From Streptomyces albireticuli (GTDB taxonomy: Bacteria > Actinomycetota > Actinomycetes > Streptomycetales > Streptomycetaceae), in assembly GCF_002192455.1 (NCBI RefSeq), contig NZ_CP021744.1:2131001-2195000 (forward strand): 64,000 nt of DNA. Direction: 5' to 3'. A program made the translations under genes and the position numbers. Below are positions 9,539 through 19,122 of the stretch, one piece after another. Each line of letters begins with the position of its first letter. Position 1 is the stretch's first letter. The notes under the pieces are model-generated. The model saw only the letters and a program-made list of their open reading frames with translations. It was not told the DNA's origin and searched no databases.

Positions 9539-9794
9539 GGCTTCGGATCCTCCTGCTGCTGAACGCCGGTCGGTTCTCCCCCGTACGTACCAACGACGCC
9601 GCGAGCCACGGAACACGGCTCCCGGTCAAGATCCTTCCGCGCGGAACCGGGGACCCGGCCTCCTCCGTCTCCCCTTCCACCGGCATAGTGGGGTCCCGCT
9701 CCTCCACTGGGGCGGTGCATGACAACTTCATAGGGTGTTCCGCGCAGAACGGGCACACCGTCACACAGCAGATCGATCAGGGGGAACCCACTCC

Positions 9795-10982
9795 ATGCCT
9801 TCCATCCGTCGGCCCGCGCTGGCAGCGGCCGCTCTGTCCGCCGCGCTGGCCCTGACCGCCACCGCGTGCGGCCCTACCGAGGACAAGGCCTCCGGCGGCG
9901 ACAAGCCCAGCGCCTCCGCCGCGCAGCCGGGCGACGACGTCATCCAGCTGCCCAAGAACCTCCCGTCCTCCCTCAAGGACCTGGACAAGTGGAAGAACGG
10001 GGCCTGGAAGAACTGGGACAAGGATCAGTGGCTGCGTGAGGCGCGCGACTTCATCAACCCGATGATCAAGGGCCACTGGAAGCCCGACACGATGAAGGAC
10101 GCGCGCTCCAGCGACAAGACGCTCGCCAGCAAGGGCGCCCCCGGCACCGCCCCGGGCGCCTCGGGCGACCAGGGCGTCACCGACCCGGAGCCGGCCCCGG
10201 TCAAGGCCAAGTCGGTCAACCTGCCCTACCACAACTACGCCGCCCCGGTCGGCAAGGTCTTCTTCGACAGCCCCCAGGGCCACATGGTCTGCTCGGCCAC
10301 CGTGGTCAAGGACCCGGCGCACCCCGGCAAGTCCAACATGGTGTGGACCGCGGGCCACTGCGTGCACGCCGGCAAGAAGGGCGGCTGGTACCGCAACATC
10401 GCCTTCGTGCCGTCCTACAACGACAAGGGCCTCTCCGGCGCGCAGGTGAACACCGCCCCGGTGCAGGACGTCGCCCCGTACGGCGTGTGGTGGGCGGACT
10501 GGGCGCAGACCTCCGGCCAGTGGATCACCCAGGGCTCGGAGACCGGTGGCTCGGGCGCTCCTTACGACTTCGCCGTGCTGCACGTGAAGCCCGAGGCCGG
10601 GTCCGGCAAGTCGCTGGAGGAGACCGTCGGCAACGCCCTTACGGTCGACTTCGAGGCCCCGCAGGTGAAGTCCATCCAGTCCATGGGCGCTTGGGGCTAC
10701 CCAGCCGCGCCGCCCTTCGACGGCCAGAAGATGTACGACTGCGTCGACCGGCCGGGCCGGCTGACGATCGAGCCGTCGCAGCCCACGATGTACCGCATCG
10801 GCTGCACCATGACCGGCGGTTCGTCGGGCGGCGGCTGGTTCGCCAAGCGCGACGGCAAGGTGGTGCTGGTCTCCAACACCTCCATCGGCCCGTCCGACAG
10901 CACCTGGCTCGCCGGCCCGCGCCTCGGCACCGAGGCCAAGGGCGTCTACGACGCGCTCAGCCAGAAGTTCGCCAAGCGCTGA
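9795..10982 (+). CDS. Trypsin-like serine protease family lipoprotein
   Basis: The protein has 395 residues from the ATG 9795, preceded by GGGGGA. The N-terminus is a lipoprotein signal peptide ending TATAC-G, with the lipidated Cys at residue 25. A charged linker (about 30-150) precedes a chymotrypsin-fold domain: His188 in WTAGHC, Asp258 in PYDFAVLH and Ser344 in TGGSSGGGW, where GDSGG is replaced by GSSGG. It should sit on the outer face of the membrane and process or sense peptides; the substrate is unknown. The gene stands alone, divergent from the siderophore operon, and ends at a strong terminator shared with hflX. Confidence 0.85.
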   Translation: MPSIRRPALAAAALSAALALTATACGPTEDKASGGDKPSASAAQPGDDVIQLPKNLPSSLKDLDKWKNGAWKNWDKDQWLREARDFINPMIKGHWKPDTMKDARSSDKTLASKGAPGTAPGASGDQGVTDPEPAPVKAKSVNLPYHNYAAPVGKVFFDSPQGHMVCSATVVKDPAHPGKSNMVWTAGHCVHAGKKGGWYRNIAFVPSYNDKGLSGAQVNTAPVQDVAPYGVWWADWAQTSGQWITQGSETGGSGAPYDFAVLHVKPEAGSGKSLEETVGNALTVDFEAPQVKSIQSMGAWGYPAAPPFDGQKMYDCVDRPGRLTIEPSQPTMYRIGCTMTGGSSGGGWFAKRDGKVVLVSNTSIGPSDSTWLAGPRLGTEAKGVYDALSQKFAKR

Positions 10983-11052
10983 GGAACCGCTCCTCCCGAG
11001 AGGCTGTGAGCGCCGCCGCGGAAGCGGCCAGGCGAAACGGTCATCCACGACC

Positions 11053-11086
11053 GAAGGCCCGCCCCCGATGCCGGGGGCGGGCCTTC
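11053..11086. terminator. Bidirectional terminator between the protease gene and hflX
   Basis: A perfect 15-bp stem (11053-11067 with 11072-11086) with a 4-nt ATGC loop lies in the 132-bp gap between two convergent genes. Confidence 0.9.
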
Positions 11087-11114
11087 GTGTCCTTGACGCT
11101 ACGGACGGGACCGG

Positions 11115-12593
11115 TCAGTCGCCGGCCTTCCCGCAGCGCTGGAGCTCGGCGGCGAGCTCCTCGTGCACCCGCGCCTTGATGAGGGTGCCCTCCTCGGTGT
11201 GCTCCTCGGAGATCACCTCACCGTCGGCGTGGACCCGCGCGATCAGCGAGCCCTGGGTGTAGGGCACGAGTGTCTCGATCTCGACGGCGGGCCGCGGCAG
11301 CTCGGTGTCGATCAGGGCCAGCAGGCGCTCGATGCCCTCACCGGTGCGCGCCGAGACCGCGATGGAGTGCTTCTCGACCCGCAGCAGGCGCTGGAGGACG
11401 AGCGGGTCAGCGGCATCGGCCTTGTTGATCACCACGATCTCGGGCACGTCGACCGCGCCGACCTCACGGATGACCTCGCGCACGGCCGCCAGCTGCTCCT
11501 CCGGCGCCGGGTGCGAACCATCCACCACGTGCAGGATCAGGTCGGAGTCGCCGACCTCCTCCATGGTGGAGCGGAAGGCCTCGACGAGGTGGTGCGGCAG
11601 GTGCCGGACGAACCCGACGGTGTCGGCCAGGGTGTAGAGCCGGCCGGTGGGCGTCTCGGCCCGGCGCACGGTCGGGTCGAGGGTGGCGAACAGGGCGTTC
11701 TCCACCAGCACACCCGCGCCGGTGAGGCGGTTGAGCAGCGAGGACTTGCCGGCGTTGGTGTAACCGGCGATGGCGACCGACGGGACCTTGTTCCGGCGGC
11801 GCTCCTGGCGCTTGATGTCGCGCCCGGTCTTCATCTCGGCGATCTCGCGGCGCATCTTCGCCATCTTCTCGCGGATGCGCCGACGATCCGTCTCGATCTT
11901 GGTCTCACCGGGGCCGCGCGTGGCCATGCCGCCGCCACCGCCACCACCCATCTGCCGGGAGAGCGACTGGCCCCAGCCGCGCAGCCGCGGCAGCATGTAC
12001 TGCATCTGGGCGAGCGCGACCTGGGCCTTGCCCTCTCGGGACTTGGCGTGCTGGGCGAAGATGTCGAGGATCAGGGCGGTGCGGTCGACCACCTTGACCT
12101 TGACGACGTCCTCGAGGTGGATGAGCTGACCGGGGCTGAGCTCACCGTCGCAGACCACGGTGTCGGCGCCGGTCTCCAGGACGATGTCCCGGAGCTCCTG
12201 GGCCTTGCCCGAGCCGATGTACGTGGCCGGGTCGGGCTTGTCGCGGCGCTGGACGACACCGTCGAGGACGAGGGCGCCGGCGGTCTCGGCGAGGGCGGCG
12301 AGCTCCGCGAGGGAGTTCTCCGCGTCCTGCACCGAGCCCGAGGTCCAGACGCCGACCAGCACGACGCGCTCCAGGCGCAGCTGGCGGTACTCGACCTCGG
12401 TGACGTCCTCCAGCTCGGTGGAGAGACCCGCGACGCGGCGCAGCGCCGCGCGCTCGGAGCGGTCGTACTGCTCGCCGTCGCGCTCCCCGTCGATCTCGTG
12501 GCTCCAGGCGACGTCCTCTTCCATCAGGGCGTCGGCCCGAAGGCTATCCGGGAGGCTCTGCCGGTCCTGGGGAAGGGAAGAAGAGGAGGTCAT
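11115..12593 (-). CDS. hflX: Ribosome-associated GTPase HflX
   Basis: The protein has 492 residues from the ATG 12593, preceded by AAGGATC. The frame stays open upstream into the neighbouring peptidase gene, but only as an antisense-like artefact. The HflX N-terminal domain (about 60-210) contains KPDPATYIGSGKAQEL. It is followed by a Gly-rich loop (MGGGGGGGMATRGPGETKIETD) and a G domain with G1 GYTNAGKSSLLN (about 276-287), G3 ADTVGFVRHLPHHLVEAF and G4 NKAD. HflX splits stalled or hibernating ribosomes under stress. The N-terminal 55 residues are acidic and specific to actinobacteria. Confidence 0.95.
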   Translation of the reverse strand: MTSSSSLPQDRQSLPDSLRADALMEEDVAWSHEIDGERDGEQYDRSERAALRRVAGLSTELEDVTEVEYRQLRLERVVLVGVWTSGSVQDAENSLAELAALAETAGALVLDGVVQRRDKPDPATYIGSGKAQELRDIVLETGADTVVCDGELSPGQLIHLEDVVKVKVVDRTALILDIFAQHAKSREGKAQVALAQMQYMLPRLRGWGQSLSRQMGGGGGGGMATRGPGETKIETDRRRIREKMAKMRREIAEMKTGRDIKRQERRRNKVPSVAIAGYTNAGKSSLLNRLTGAGVLVENALFATLDPTVRRAETPTGRLYTLADTVGFVRHLPHHLVEAFRSTMEEVGDSDLILHVVDGSHPAPEEQLAAVREVIREVGAVDVPEIVVINKADAADPLVLQRLLRVEKHSIAVSARTGEGIERLLALIDTELPRPAVEIETLVPYTQGSLIARVHADGEVISEEHTEEGTLIKARVHEELAAELQRCGKAGD

Positions 12594-12727
12594 TTGATCC
12601 TTACGTCGTTGGGAAGAGGTGGCACCTGACCGGAGCCACACCGTCGACAACGCGTGACGACGCCCGGAGATTCCCCGGGCCGGCAACCGCGCCGACCCGT
12701 CGATCGTGCCACGCCGTGGCCTGGTCG

Positions 12728-14200
12728 TCACGCGGATTTCGAGACGGGCTTCCAGTCCGCGTGACCAGGCATGGGCGGGGTCGTTGGTTCGTACAACCAC
12801 GCCCTCAGGAACTGTGTCAGGTCCTGGCCGGAGACCTGTGAGGCGAGCGCGACGAAGTCGGTCGTGCCCGCCGTGGAGTCGCGGTGGCCCGCGACCCACT
12901 CCCGCTCCAGGCGCTCGAAGGCGGGTGCGCCGATCTTCTGGCGCAGCGCGTAGAGCACCAAGGCCCCGCCGTCGTAGACATTGGGACGGAAGATACTGGT
13001 CTTCCTCCCCGGCTGGGGCACCTTGGGGGCGGCGGGCGGCCCGCCGTCGGCACGCCAGGCGTTCGACTGCTCGTACGCGGAACGCATCCGGGTGGTGAGG
13101 ACGCGGCCGCCCTTCTCCTCGGCGTACAGCGCCTCGTACCAGGTGGCGTGGGCCTCGTTGAGCCAGAGGTCGGACCAGGCGCGCGGGCTGACGCTGTCGC
13201 CGAACCACTGGTGGGCGAGCTCGTGCACCATGACGGATTCGAGGTACCAGTTGGGGATGTCGGTCCGAACGAACAGGTCGCGCTCGAAGAGCGAGAGGGT
13301 CTGGGTCTCCAGCTCGAAGCCGGTCGAGGCGTCGGCCAGCAGCACCCCGTAGGTCTCGAAGGGGTACGGGCCGACCTTCCGCTCCATCCAGGCGAGGTGG
13401 TCCGGCGTCCTGGCGAGCCACTTCTCCAGCTGCCGGCGGTCGGCGGCGGGCACGACGTCACGCACGGGAAGGCCGTGCGGGCCGGTGCGGCGGGGGACGG
13501 CCGAGCGGCCGATGGAGACCTGGGCGAGCTCGGTGGCCATGGGGTGCGGGCTGCGGTACGTCCAGATGGTCTGCGCGCCCCTGGTCGAGCGGCCGTCGGG
13601 CAGCCCGTTGGCCACCACGGTCAGCTCCTTGGGCGCGGTGACGCGGAAGGTGAAGCGGGCCTTGTCCGAGGGGTGGTCGTTGCCGGGGAAGACGCGGTGG
13701 CCCGCGTCCGCCTGATTGGCCATGACCAGGCCGTCGCTGGTGCGGACCCAGCCGCTGTCGGCGACGCGCGGATCGCTGGTGTGGCGGACGGTGACGGTGA
13801 AGTTCCCTTCGTCGGGCAGGGTCACGGCCGGGGTGACGGCCAGGTCCTCCTTGACAGGGGTGAACTCGGCGGGCAGGCCGTTGACCACGACGGAGCGGAC
13901 GGTGCCCGCGGCGAAGTCGAGGTTGAAGCGCTCCAGCCGGTCGGTGGCCTCGGCCTGGAGGGTGGTGACGGCGTCGAGCGGCTTGTCGTTGCCGTGATAG
14001 GTGAAGGCGATGTCGTAGGAGAGGACGTCGAAGCCTGGGTTGCCCAGCTCCGGGAAGAGCCGGTCGCCGATGCCCTGCGAGGTCGCGGACGGCGGGGCGG
14101 CGGCGCCCAGGAGGAGGGCCGAGACGGCTGCGGCGAGGGCGGCCCGGCGGCTCGCGGACCGCCAGGGGATCGGGGAGCGTCTCCCGGATGTGTGGGGCAT
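12728..14200 (-). CDS. Secreted M1-family zinc metallopeptidase
   Basis: The protein has 490 residues when started at the ATG 14200, which has GGTGGA just upstream; the frame extends 30 codons further without a better start. A signal peptide (RRAALAAAVSALLLGAAAPP) is followed by the M1 N-terminal beta domain and a catalytic domain with HELAHQW (His326, Glu327, His330) and the third zinc ligand in WLNEAHATW. It is shorter than full PepN-type aminopeptidases (about 850 residues) because the C-terminal helical domain is absent, as in other extracellular actinobacterial M1 enzymes. It probably trims peptides outside the cell. It lies 134 bp upstream of hflX. Confidence 0.92.
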   Translation of the reverse strand: MPHTSGRRSPIPWRSASRRAALAAAVSALLLGAAAPPSATSQGIGDRLFPELGNPGFDVLSYDIAFTYHGNDKPLDAVTTLQAEATDRLERFNLDFAAGTVRSVVVNGLPAEFTPVKEDLAVTPAVTLPDEGNFTVTVRHTSDPRVADSGWVRTSDGLVMANQADAGHRVFPGNDHPSDKARFTFRVTAPKELTVVANGLPDGRSTRGAQTIWTYRSPHPMATELAQVSIGRSAVPRRTGPHGLPVRDVVPAADRRQLEKWLARTPDHLAWMERKVGPYPFETYGVLLADASTGFELETQTLSLFERDLFVRTDIPNWYLESVMVHELAHQWFGDSVSPRAWSDLWLNEAHATWYEALYAEEKGGRVLTTRMRSAYEQSNAWRADGGPPAAPKVPQPGRKTSIFRPNVYDGGALVLYALRQKIGAPAFERLEREWVAGHRDSTAGTTDFVALASQVSGQDLTQFLRAWLYEPTTPPMPGHADWKPVSKSA

Positions 14201-14317
14201 GCGTCCACCGCTATCAGCGCCGGGGCCCCCGCCGTCGGCGGCACGACGCCGCCCCACCCGTATGAGCACTCCGGAAGGATGTGCGGTCACCGGGCGGGCG
14301 GCCGAGCCGCCCCCGGG

Positions 14318-16447
14318 TCACAGGGGGGCGCCCGCGACGGCCCGTCCGGCCCGCTCGACGTCGTAGACCCCCGGCACCCGGCGCATCGCCCGCATCAGCT
14401 CCGGCAGCCGGCCGGCGTCGGTGAGCTGGAGGGTGTAGGTGTGACGCACCCGCTGTTCGTGCGGCGGCTCGACGGCGGCCGAGATGACGGCCGCCCCCTC
14501 GGCGGCGATGGCCTCGGTGAGGTCGGCGAGGAGGTGCGGCCGGCTGAACGACTCGGCCCGGAGCGTCACGCGGTAGTCGCAGGCGACGGCGCTGTCGGGC
14601 GCGCCCCAGCGCACGTCCACCGGCGCGCGTCCCGAGGCGGTCATGCGCTGCACCGCCGGGCACTGCGCGCGGTGCACGGTGACGGTGCCGCCGCGCACCT
14701 CGAAGCCCGTGACCTTGTCGGGCGGCACGGGCGTACAGCAGCCGGCCAGCCGGACGCTCGCGGCGGCGAGGTCGGCGCCGTCGGCCGCGACGACGACGGG
14801 CCAGCGCAGGGCCGGCGCGGTCGAGCGCGGCGGCGGGCACGGCCGGTCCGCGGCCTGCGGCACGGACGGGGTGGCGGGGTCGGGCGCCGGGTGGGTGGCC
14901 AGCCAGCGCTCGATGGCGATCCGCGCGGCGGGCGTACGGGCGTGCTCCAGCCAGTCGGGAGAGGGACCGGACACGGCGTCACGGGACATCAGGAGGTGCA
15001 GCGTGTCCCCGTCGCGCAGGACGGTGCTCAGCGTCGCCAGCCGGCCGTTGACCCGGGCGCCGATGCAGGCGTGCGCGCCTTCCCCGTGCTGGGCGTAGGC
15101 GGCGTCGACACAGCTCGAACCGGCCGGCAGGCCGATGGTGCCGCCGTCGGCGCGGAAGACGGTGACCTCGCGGTCCTGGGCGAGCTCGTCGCGGAGCGAG
15201 GTCCAGAAGGTGTCGGGGTCGGGGGTGGCGCGCTGCCATTCCAGGAGCCGGGAGAGCCAGCCCGGCCGGGTCGGGTCGACGCGCTCACCGTCCGTCGCGT
15301 CGGGCGTCTCGGGCGCCGCGTAGGGGTTGCCGAGGGCGACGACGCCGGCCTCGGCGACGCGGTGCATCTGGTGGGTGCGGATGAGGACCTGCGCGGGCTC
15401 GCCGCTCGGGCCGGCCACCGCGGTGTGCAGCGACTGGTACAGGTTGAACTTCGGGACGGCGATGAAGTCCTTGAACTCGGAGACGAAAGGCTGGAAGCAC
15501 GTGTGCAGTTCGCCCAGGACGGCGTAGCAGTCGGCGTCCTCCCCGACGAGCACCAGGAGTCTGCCGAGGTCCGATCCGGTCACCTTGCCGCGCTTGAGGC
15601 GCACGCGGTGGACGGAGACGAAGTGCCGGGCGCGGACGAGGACGTCGGCGGCGATGCCCGCGTCGCGCATGACGGAGCGGATGCGCTCGGCGGTCGCCTC
15701 CAGGGGGTTCGGGCCCGCCACGTGGGAGAGGACGAGGTCGCGGGTGCGGGCGTACTCCTCGGGGTGGAGGATCGCGAAGACGAGGTCCTCCAGCTCGGTC
15801 TTGAGTGCCTGCACGCCCAGCCGCTCGGCGAGGGGGATCAGCACGTCGCGGGTGACCTTGGCGATGCGGACCTGCTTCTCGGGGCGCATCACGCCGAGGG
15901 TGCGCATGTTGTGCAGCCGGTCGGCGAGCTTGATGGACATCACGCGGACGTCGTTGCCGGTGGCGACGAGCATCTTGCGGAAGGTCTCCGGCTCGGCCGC
16001 CGCGCCGTAGTCGACCTTCTCCAGCTTGGTCACGCCGTCGACGAGGAAGCGGACCTCCTCACCGAACTGACCCCGCACCTGATCCAGCGTCACCTCGGTG
16101 TCCTCGACGGTGTCGTGCAGGAGGGAGGCGGTCAAGGTGGTCGTCTCGGCGCCCAGTTCGGCGAGGATCAGGGTCACGGCGAGCGGGTGCGTGATGTACG
16201 GCTCGCCGCTCTTGCGCGTCTGGCCGCGGTGCGAGGACTCCGCGAGGAGGTAGGCGCGGCGGAGGATGTCGAGGTCCGCCCCGGGGTGGTGGGCGCGATG
16301 GACCTTGGCGACGTGGTCGATGGCGTCCGGCAGCCGGCCCCGCGAGCCGGAGCCGCTCAGCGCCGCCCGCCCCAGCCGTCTCAGGTCGAGACGGGCCCGG
16401 CCGCGCCAGCGGCCGGGAGCACCTTCGTTCGGGGCGTCTGCGCTCAT
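14318..16447 (-). CDS. rshA: RelA/SpoT homologue RshA, probable (p)ppGpp hydrolase
   Basis: The protein has 709 residues from the ATG 16447, with GGAGGTG six bases upstream. The HD hydrolase domain looks intact: His73, His87, His111-Asp112 and Asp176 in LADRLHN. The synthetase region (about 270-370) keeps SDLGRLLVLV, with Asp293 at the position of the first catalytic Asp, and NLYQSLHT. However, the E-x-Q-x-R-T catalytic motif reads Q-V-L-I-R-T, so the catalytic Glu is Gln353. A TGS-like region and a C-terminal ACT domain follow. This is the second RSH of Streptomyces; the main RelA lies elsewhere. It probably biases the cell toward alarmone breakdown, though residual synthesis cannot be excluded. 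Confidence 0.9.
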   Translation of the reverse strand: MSADAPNEGAPGRWRGRARLDLRRLGRAALSGSGSRGRLPDAIDHVAKVHRAHHPGADLDILRRAYLLAESSHRGQTRKSGEPYITHPLAVTLILAELGAETTTLTASLLHDTVEDTEVTLDQVRGQFGEEVRFLVDGVTKLEKVDYGAAAEPETFRKMLVATGNDVRVMSIKLADRLHNMRTLGVMRPEKQVRIAKVTRDVLIPLAERLGVQALKTELEDLVFAILHPEEYARTRDLVLSHVAGPNPLEATAERIRSVMRDAGIAADVLVRARHFVSVHRVRLKRGKVTGSDLGRLLVLVGEDADCYAVLGELHTCFQPFVSEFKDFIAVPKFNLYQSLHTAVAGPSGEPAQVLIRTHQMHRVAEAGVVALGNPYAAPETPDATDGERVDPTRPGWLSRLLEWQRATPDPDTFWTSLRDELAQDREVTVFRADGGTIGLPAGSSCVDAAYAQHGEGAHACIGARVNGRLATLSTVLRDGDTLHLLMSRDAVSGPSPDWLEHARTPAARIAIERWLATHPAPDPATPSVPQAADRPCPPPRSTAPALRWPVVVAADGADLAAASVRLAGCCTPVPPDKVTGFEVRGGTVTVHRAQCPAVQRMTASGRAPVDVRWGAPDSAVACDYRVTLRAESFSRPHLLADLTEAIAAEGAAVISAAVEPPHEQRVRHTYTLQLTDAGRLPELMRAMRRVPGVYDVERAGRAVAGAPL

Positions 16448-16640
16448 GGGCACCTCCGGCAGCGTCGACCGGCGGTCGGCTCACGCCTTCCGGACCGGTG
16501 CTTGATGCTACCGAGCCCATCACGCGCTGCTCGCCCGCTCTCGCCCAGAGTGAAACGGATCACCCATTCGAGCGAGCCACGCTGCCGGTCGTTCGGCAAA
16601 CGGTCCCGGGCCGGGGTAGTGCGCCGGTGGCGGCCGGGTG

Positions 16641-17519
16641 TCAGCCGAGGACGGTGTCCAGCCAGGACGCGTCGAACACGCCCTCCGCGACGATCACCGC
16701 GGGGCCGGTCATCTCGACGGAGCCGTCGGGCGTCTCGGCTATCTCCAGGCGTCCGCCGGGGAGGTCCACGGTGTACGTGACGGGCAGGCCGGTGACCGCC
16801 GGGTCGAGGCCGTCGCGGCGGGCCGTCGCGACCATCACGGCGCAGGCGCCCGTGCCGCAGGAGCGGGTCTCGCCGGAGCCGCGCTCGTGCACCCGCATGG
16901 CGACGTGGCGCGGGCCGCGGTCCACGACGAACTCGACGTTGGTGCCGTCGGGGTACGCGCCCTCGGGGGCGACGGCGGGGGCCGTGAAGAGATTGCCGGC
17001 GTCGGCGAGGTCCTCGACGAAGCAGACCGCGTGCGGGTTGCCCATGTTGACGTGGAGGGCGGGCCAGCTGCGGGTGCCGACGGTGACCGTGACGGGGCCC
17101 GCGGGCAGCAGGGCCTTGCCCATGGAGACGGTGATCCCGCCGCCGGCGCTCTCCTTGGCGATGTGCGCGTGGCGGACGCCGGCGCGGGTGGCGACGGCGA
17201 GGTCGCCCGCCTCGGCCAGGCCGGCGTGCTGGAGGTAGCGGGCGAAGACGCGGACGCCGTTGCCGCACATCTCGGCGATGGTGCCGTCGCTGTTGCGGTA
17301 GTCCATGAACCACTCGGCCTCGTCGGCCATCGCGCGTGCCTCGGGGTGGGCCGCGGACCGGACGACGCGCAGGACGCCGTCCGCGCCGATGCCCGCCCGG
17401 CGGTCGCACAGACGGGCGACGGCGGCCGGGGACAGCTCGATACGGCCGTCGAGATCGGGGACGATCACGAAGTCGTTCTCCGTGCCGTGGCCCTTGAGGA
17501 AGGCGATCTGTGTGCTCAC
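16641..17519 (-). CDS. dapF: Diaminopimelate epimerase
   Basis: The protein has 292 residues, a normal length. The two catalytic Cys are visible as C85 in AEMCGNGVR and C221 in TRSCGTGAC. The substrate-binding segments GTENDFV near the N-terminus and MGNPHAV are also present. It converts LL- to meso-diaminopimelate for lysine; note that Streptomyces peptidoglycan uses LL-DAP, so the meso isomer is mainly for lysine synthesis. It lies downstream of miaA and a membrane-protein gene on the same strand, with 59 bp between the membrane-protein stop region and its start. Confidence 0.97.
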   Translation of the reverse strand: MSTQIAFLKGHGTENDFVIVPDLDGRIELSPAAVARLCDRRAGIGADGVLRVVRSAAHPEARAMADEAEWFMDYRNSDGTIAEMCGNGVRVFARYLQHAGLAEAGDLAVATRAGVRHAHIAKESAGGGITVSMGKALLPAGPVTVTVGTRSWPALHVNMGNPHAVCFVEDLADAGNLFTAPAVAPEGAYPDGTNVEFVVDRGPRHVAMRVHERGSGETRSCGTGACAVMVATARRDGLDPAVTGLPVTYTVDLPGGRLEIAETPDGSVEMTGPAVIVAEGVFDASWLDTVLG

Positions 17520-17578
17520 GCTTCGATGGTACGGGGCCGGTGTGACAACCTCCCTGGCCAGGCCCCGTAAGGGGCCCG

Positions 17579-18064
17579 CTAACGCAGACGGGCGACGCGC
17601 CAGACGGCGAGGACGACCACCAGGGCGACGACGGCGGTGTACGAGGCGACGTACCGCCAGTCGGGGCGGCTGCCGGAGCCGCGGGGCGGCAGGCCGGGCC
17701 AGGTGTAGCCGACGCGGCGGGCGGCCATCACGCCCCAGCCCGCGGCGCAGCAGCTGATCAGCAGGCCGAGCATGGCGACGACCGGTCCACCGTCGCCGAA
17801 CTCGAAGGCGAGCGGGAAGGCGAACATCAGCGACCCGGTCGCGGCGAGGACGACGATGGGCGCGATCTGCCAGATGCGCAGCCTGCGCTGCGGGCGCAGC
17901 TCCCGGAAGGAGGCGGGGGCGGCCGCGTCGGGGGTGGCTTCGTCCGTCTCGCCGGTGTCCTCGGGGCCATCCGGAGTCAGTGCCTCCGGATCTCCCCCGG
18001 CCACCGCCGGGAGGTGTCCCCTCCGGGGCGGCTGTTGCGGTCTGTCACGAGGGCCGGCCTCCAT
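17579..18064 (-). CDS. Three-helix membrane protein of unknown function
   Basis: The protein has 161 residues from the ATG 18064; a GTG two codons upstream shares the GGGAGG ribosome site, and the frame is open 26 codons further. A disordered Pro/Ala/Glu-rich cytoplasmic N-terminus (about 1-60) is followed by three hydrophobic helices: IWQIAPIVVLAATGSLMFAF, VVAMLGLLISCCAAGWGVMA and YVASYTAVVALVVVLAVWRV. I do not recognise the family. It sits between miaA and dapF on the same strand, 107 bp after the miaA stop, so cotranscription is possible. Confidence 0.75.
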   Translation of the reverse strand: MEAGPRDRPQQPPRRGHLPAVAGGDPEALTPDGPEDTGETDEATPDAAAPASFRELRPQRRLRIWQIAPIVVLAATGSLMFAFPLAFEFGDGGPVVAMLGLLISCCAAGWGVMAARRVGYTWPGLPPRGSGSRPDWRYVASYTAVVALVVVLAVWRVARLR

Positions 18065-18171
18065 CGCCACGCGCCCTCCCAACTCGGACTTCACGGCTCG
18101 ATCGAAGCTTGATGATGGCACGCTCCCGCAGGCCGCAAGGGCGTGCATAGCGTCCCGATGCCATCACGTGA

Positions 18172-19122
18172 TCAGGCTGTGACCGCCCGTTCGACCAACC
18201 TCAGCGCTTGCCCGGGGAGTTCCGCCCGGTCGTCGGCCGCGCCGCTCAGCCAGTGGACGCGCTTGTCCTTCCGGAACCACGAGTCCTGCCGGCGCGCGAA
18301 GCGCTTGGTGGCCCTTACGGTCTCCAGGCGCGCCTCCTCCTCGGTGCAGTCCCCGGCGAGGAAGGAGAGCACCTGCTGGTACCCGAGCGCGCGGGACGCC
18401 GTACGCCCCTCGCGCAGGCCCTCGCGCTCCAGCGCGCGCACCTCGTCGACGAGTCCCGCCTCCCACATGCGGTCCACCCGGACGGTGATCCGCTCGTCGA
18501 GCTCGGGGCGCTCGACGTCGACACCGATCTGCAACGCGTCGTACACGGGGTCTTCACCCGGCAGGTTGGCGGTGAAGGGCCGTCCGGTCAGCTCGATGAC
18601 CTCCAGGGCGCGCACGATGCGGCGGCCGTTGCCCGGCAGGATCGCGCGGGCGGCGGCGGGGTCGGCGGCGGCCAGCCGGGCGTGCAGCTCGCCGGGGCCC
18701 CGCTCGGCCAGCTCCTCCTCCAGGCGGGCGCGGACGGCCGGGTCGGTGCCGGGGAAGTCGAGGGCGTCGATCGTGCCCTTGATGTAGAGCCCGGAGCCGC
18801 CGACGAGCACCGGGGTGCGGCCCTCGGCGAGCAGCTTGTCGATCACGGCGCGGGCCAGCCGCTGGTACTCGGCGACGCTCGCGGCCTCCGTGACGTCCCA
18901 GATGTCGAGCAGGTGGTGCGGCACTCCCTGCCGCTCCTCCGGCGTCAGCTTGGCCGTACCGATGTCCATGCCCCGGTAGAGCTGCATGGAGTCGGCGTTG
19001 ACCACCTCACCGCCCAGGTGCTGGGCGAGGGCGACGCCGAGGTCGGACTTGCCGGCCGCCGTGGGACCCACGACGGCGATGACCCGCGGTACGGGAACTG
19101 CGTTTTTCACCGGGTTTCTCAC
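18172..19122 (-). CDS. miaA: tRNA dimethylallyltransferase MiaA
   Basis: The protein has 316 residues from the GTG 19122 (the usual length is about 310); the ribosome site is weak, and a second GTG four codons in is possible. The P-loop is VVGPTAAGKSDLG, followed by NADSMQLYRGMDIGTAK, the substrate-loop PHHLLD, LVGGSGLYIKG and ATKRFARRQDSWFRKD. It adds a dimethylallyl group to A37 of tRNAs reading UNN codons, the step before the methylthiolation made by MiaB, whose gene lies 1.6 kb away in the same direction. In Streptomyces this pathway matters for the rare UUA codon of bldA-dependent genes. Confidence 0.95.
   Translation of the reverse strand: MRNPVKNAVPVPRVIAVVGPTAAGKSDLGVALAQHLGGEVVNADSMQLYRGMDIGTAKLTPEERQGVPHHLLDIWDVTEAASVAEYQRLARAVIDKLLAEGRTPVLVGGSGLYIKGTIDALDFPGTDPAVRARLEEELAERGPGELHARLAAADPAAARAILPGNGRRIVRALEVIELTGRPFTANLPGEDPVYDALQIGVDVERPELDERITVRVDRMWEAGLVDEVRALEREGLREGRTASRALGYQQVLSFLAGDCTEEEARLETVRATKRFARRQDSWFRKDKRVHWLSGAADDRAELPGQALRLVERAVTA

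Noticed and set aside
9539..9794. DmdR/IdeR iron box before the siderophore operon
   Set aside because: I looked for the TTAGG-TAGCCT-ACCTAA type palindrome on both strands and saw nothing close; iron control may act elsewhere or through another regulator.
12594..13421. N-terminal extension of HflX into the neighbouring peptidase gene
   Set aside because: The added 276 residues lie over a good M1 peptidase coding region in another frame and have no HflX-like sequence; the ATG 12593 has a ribosome site.
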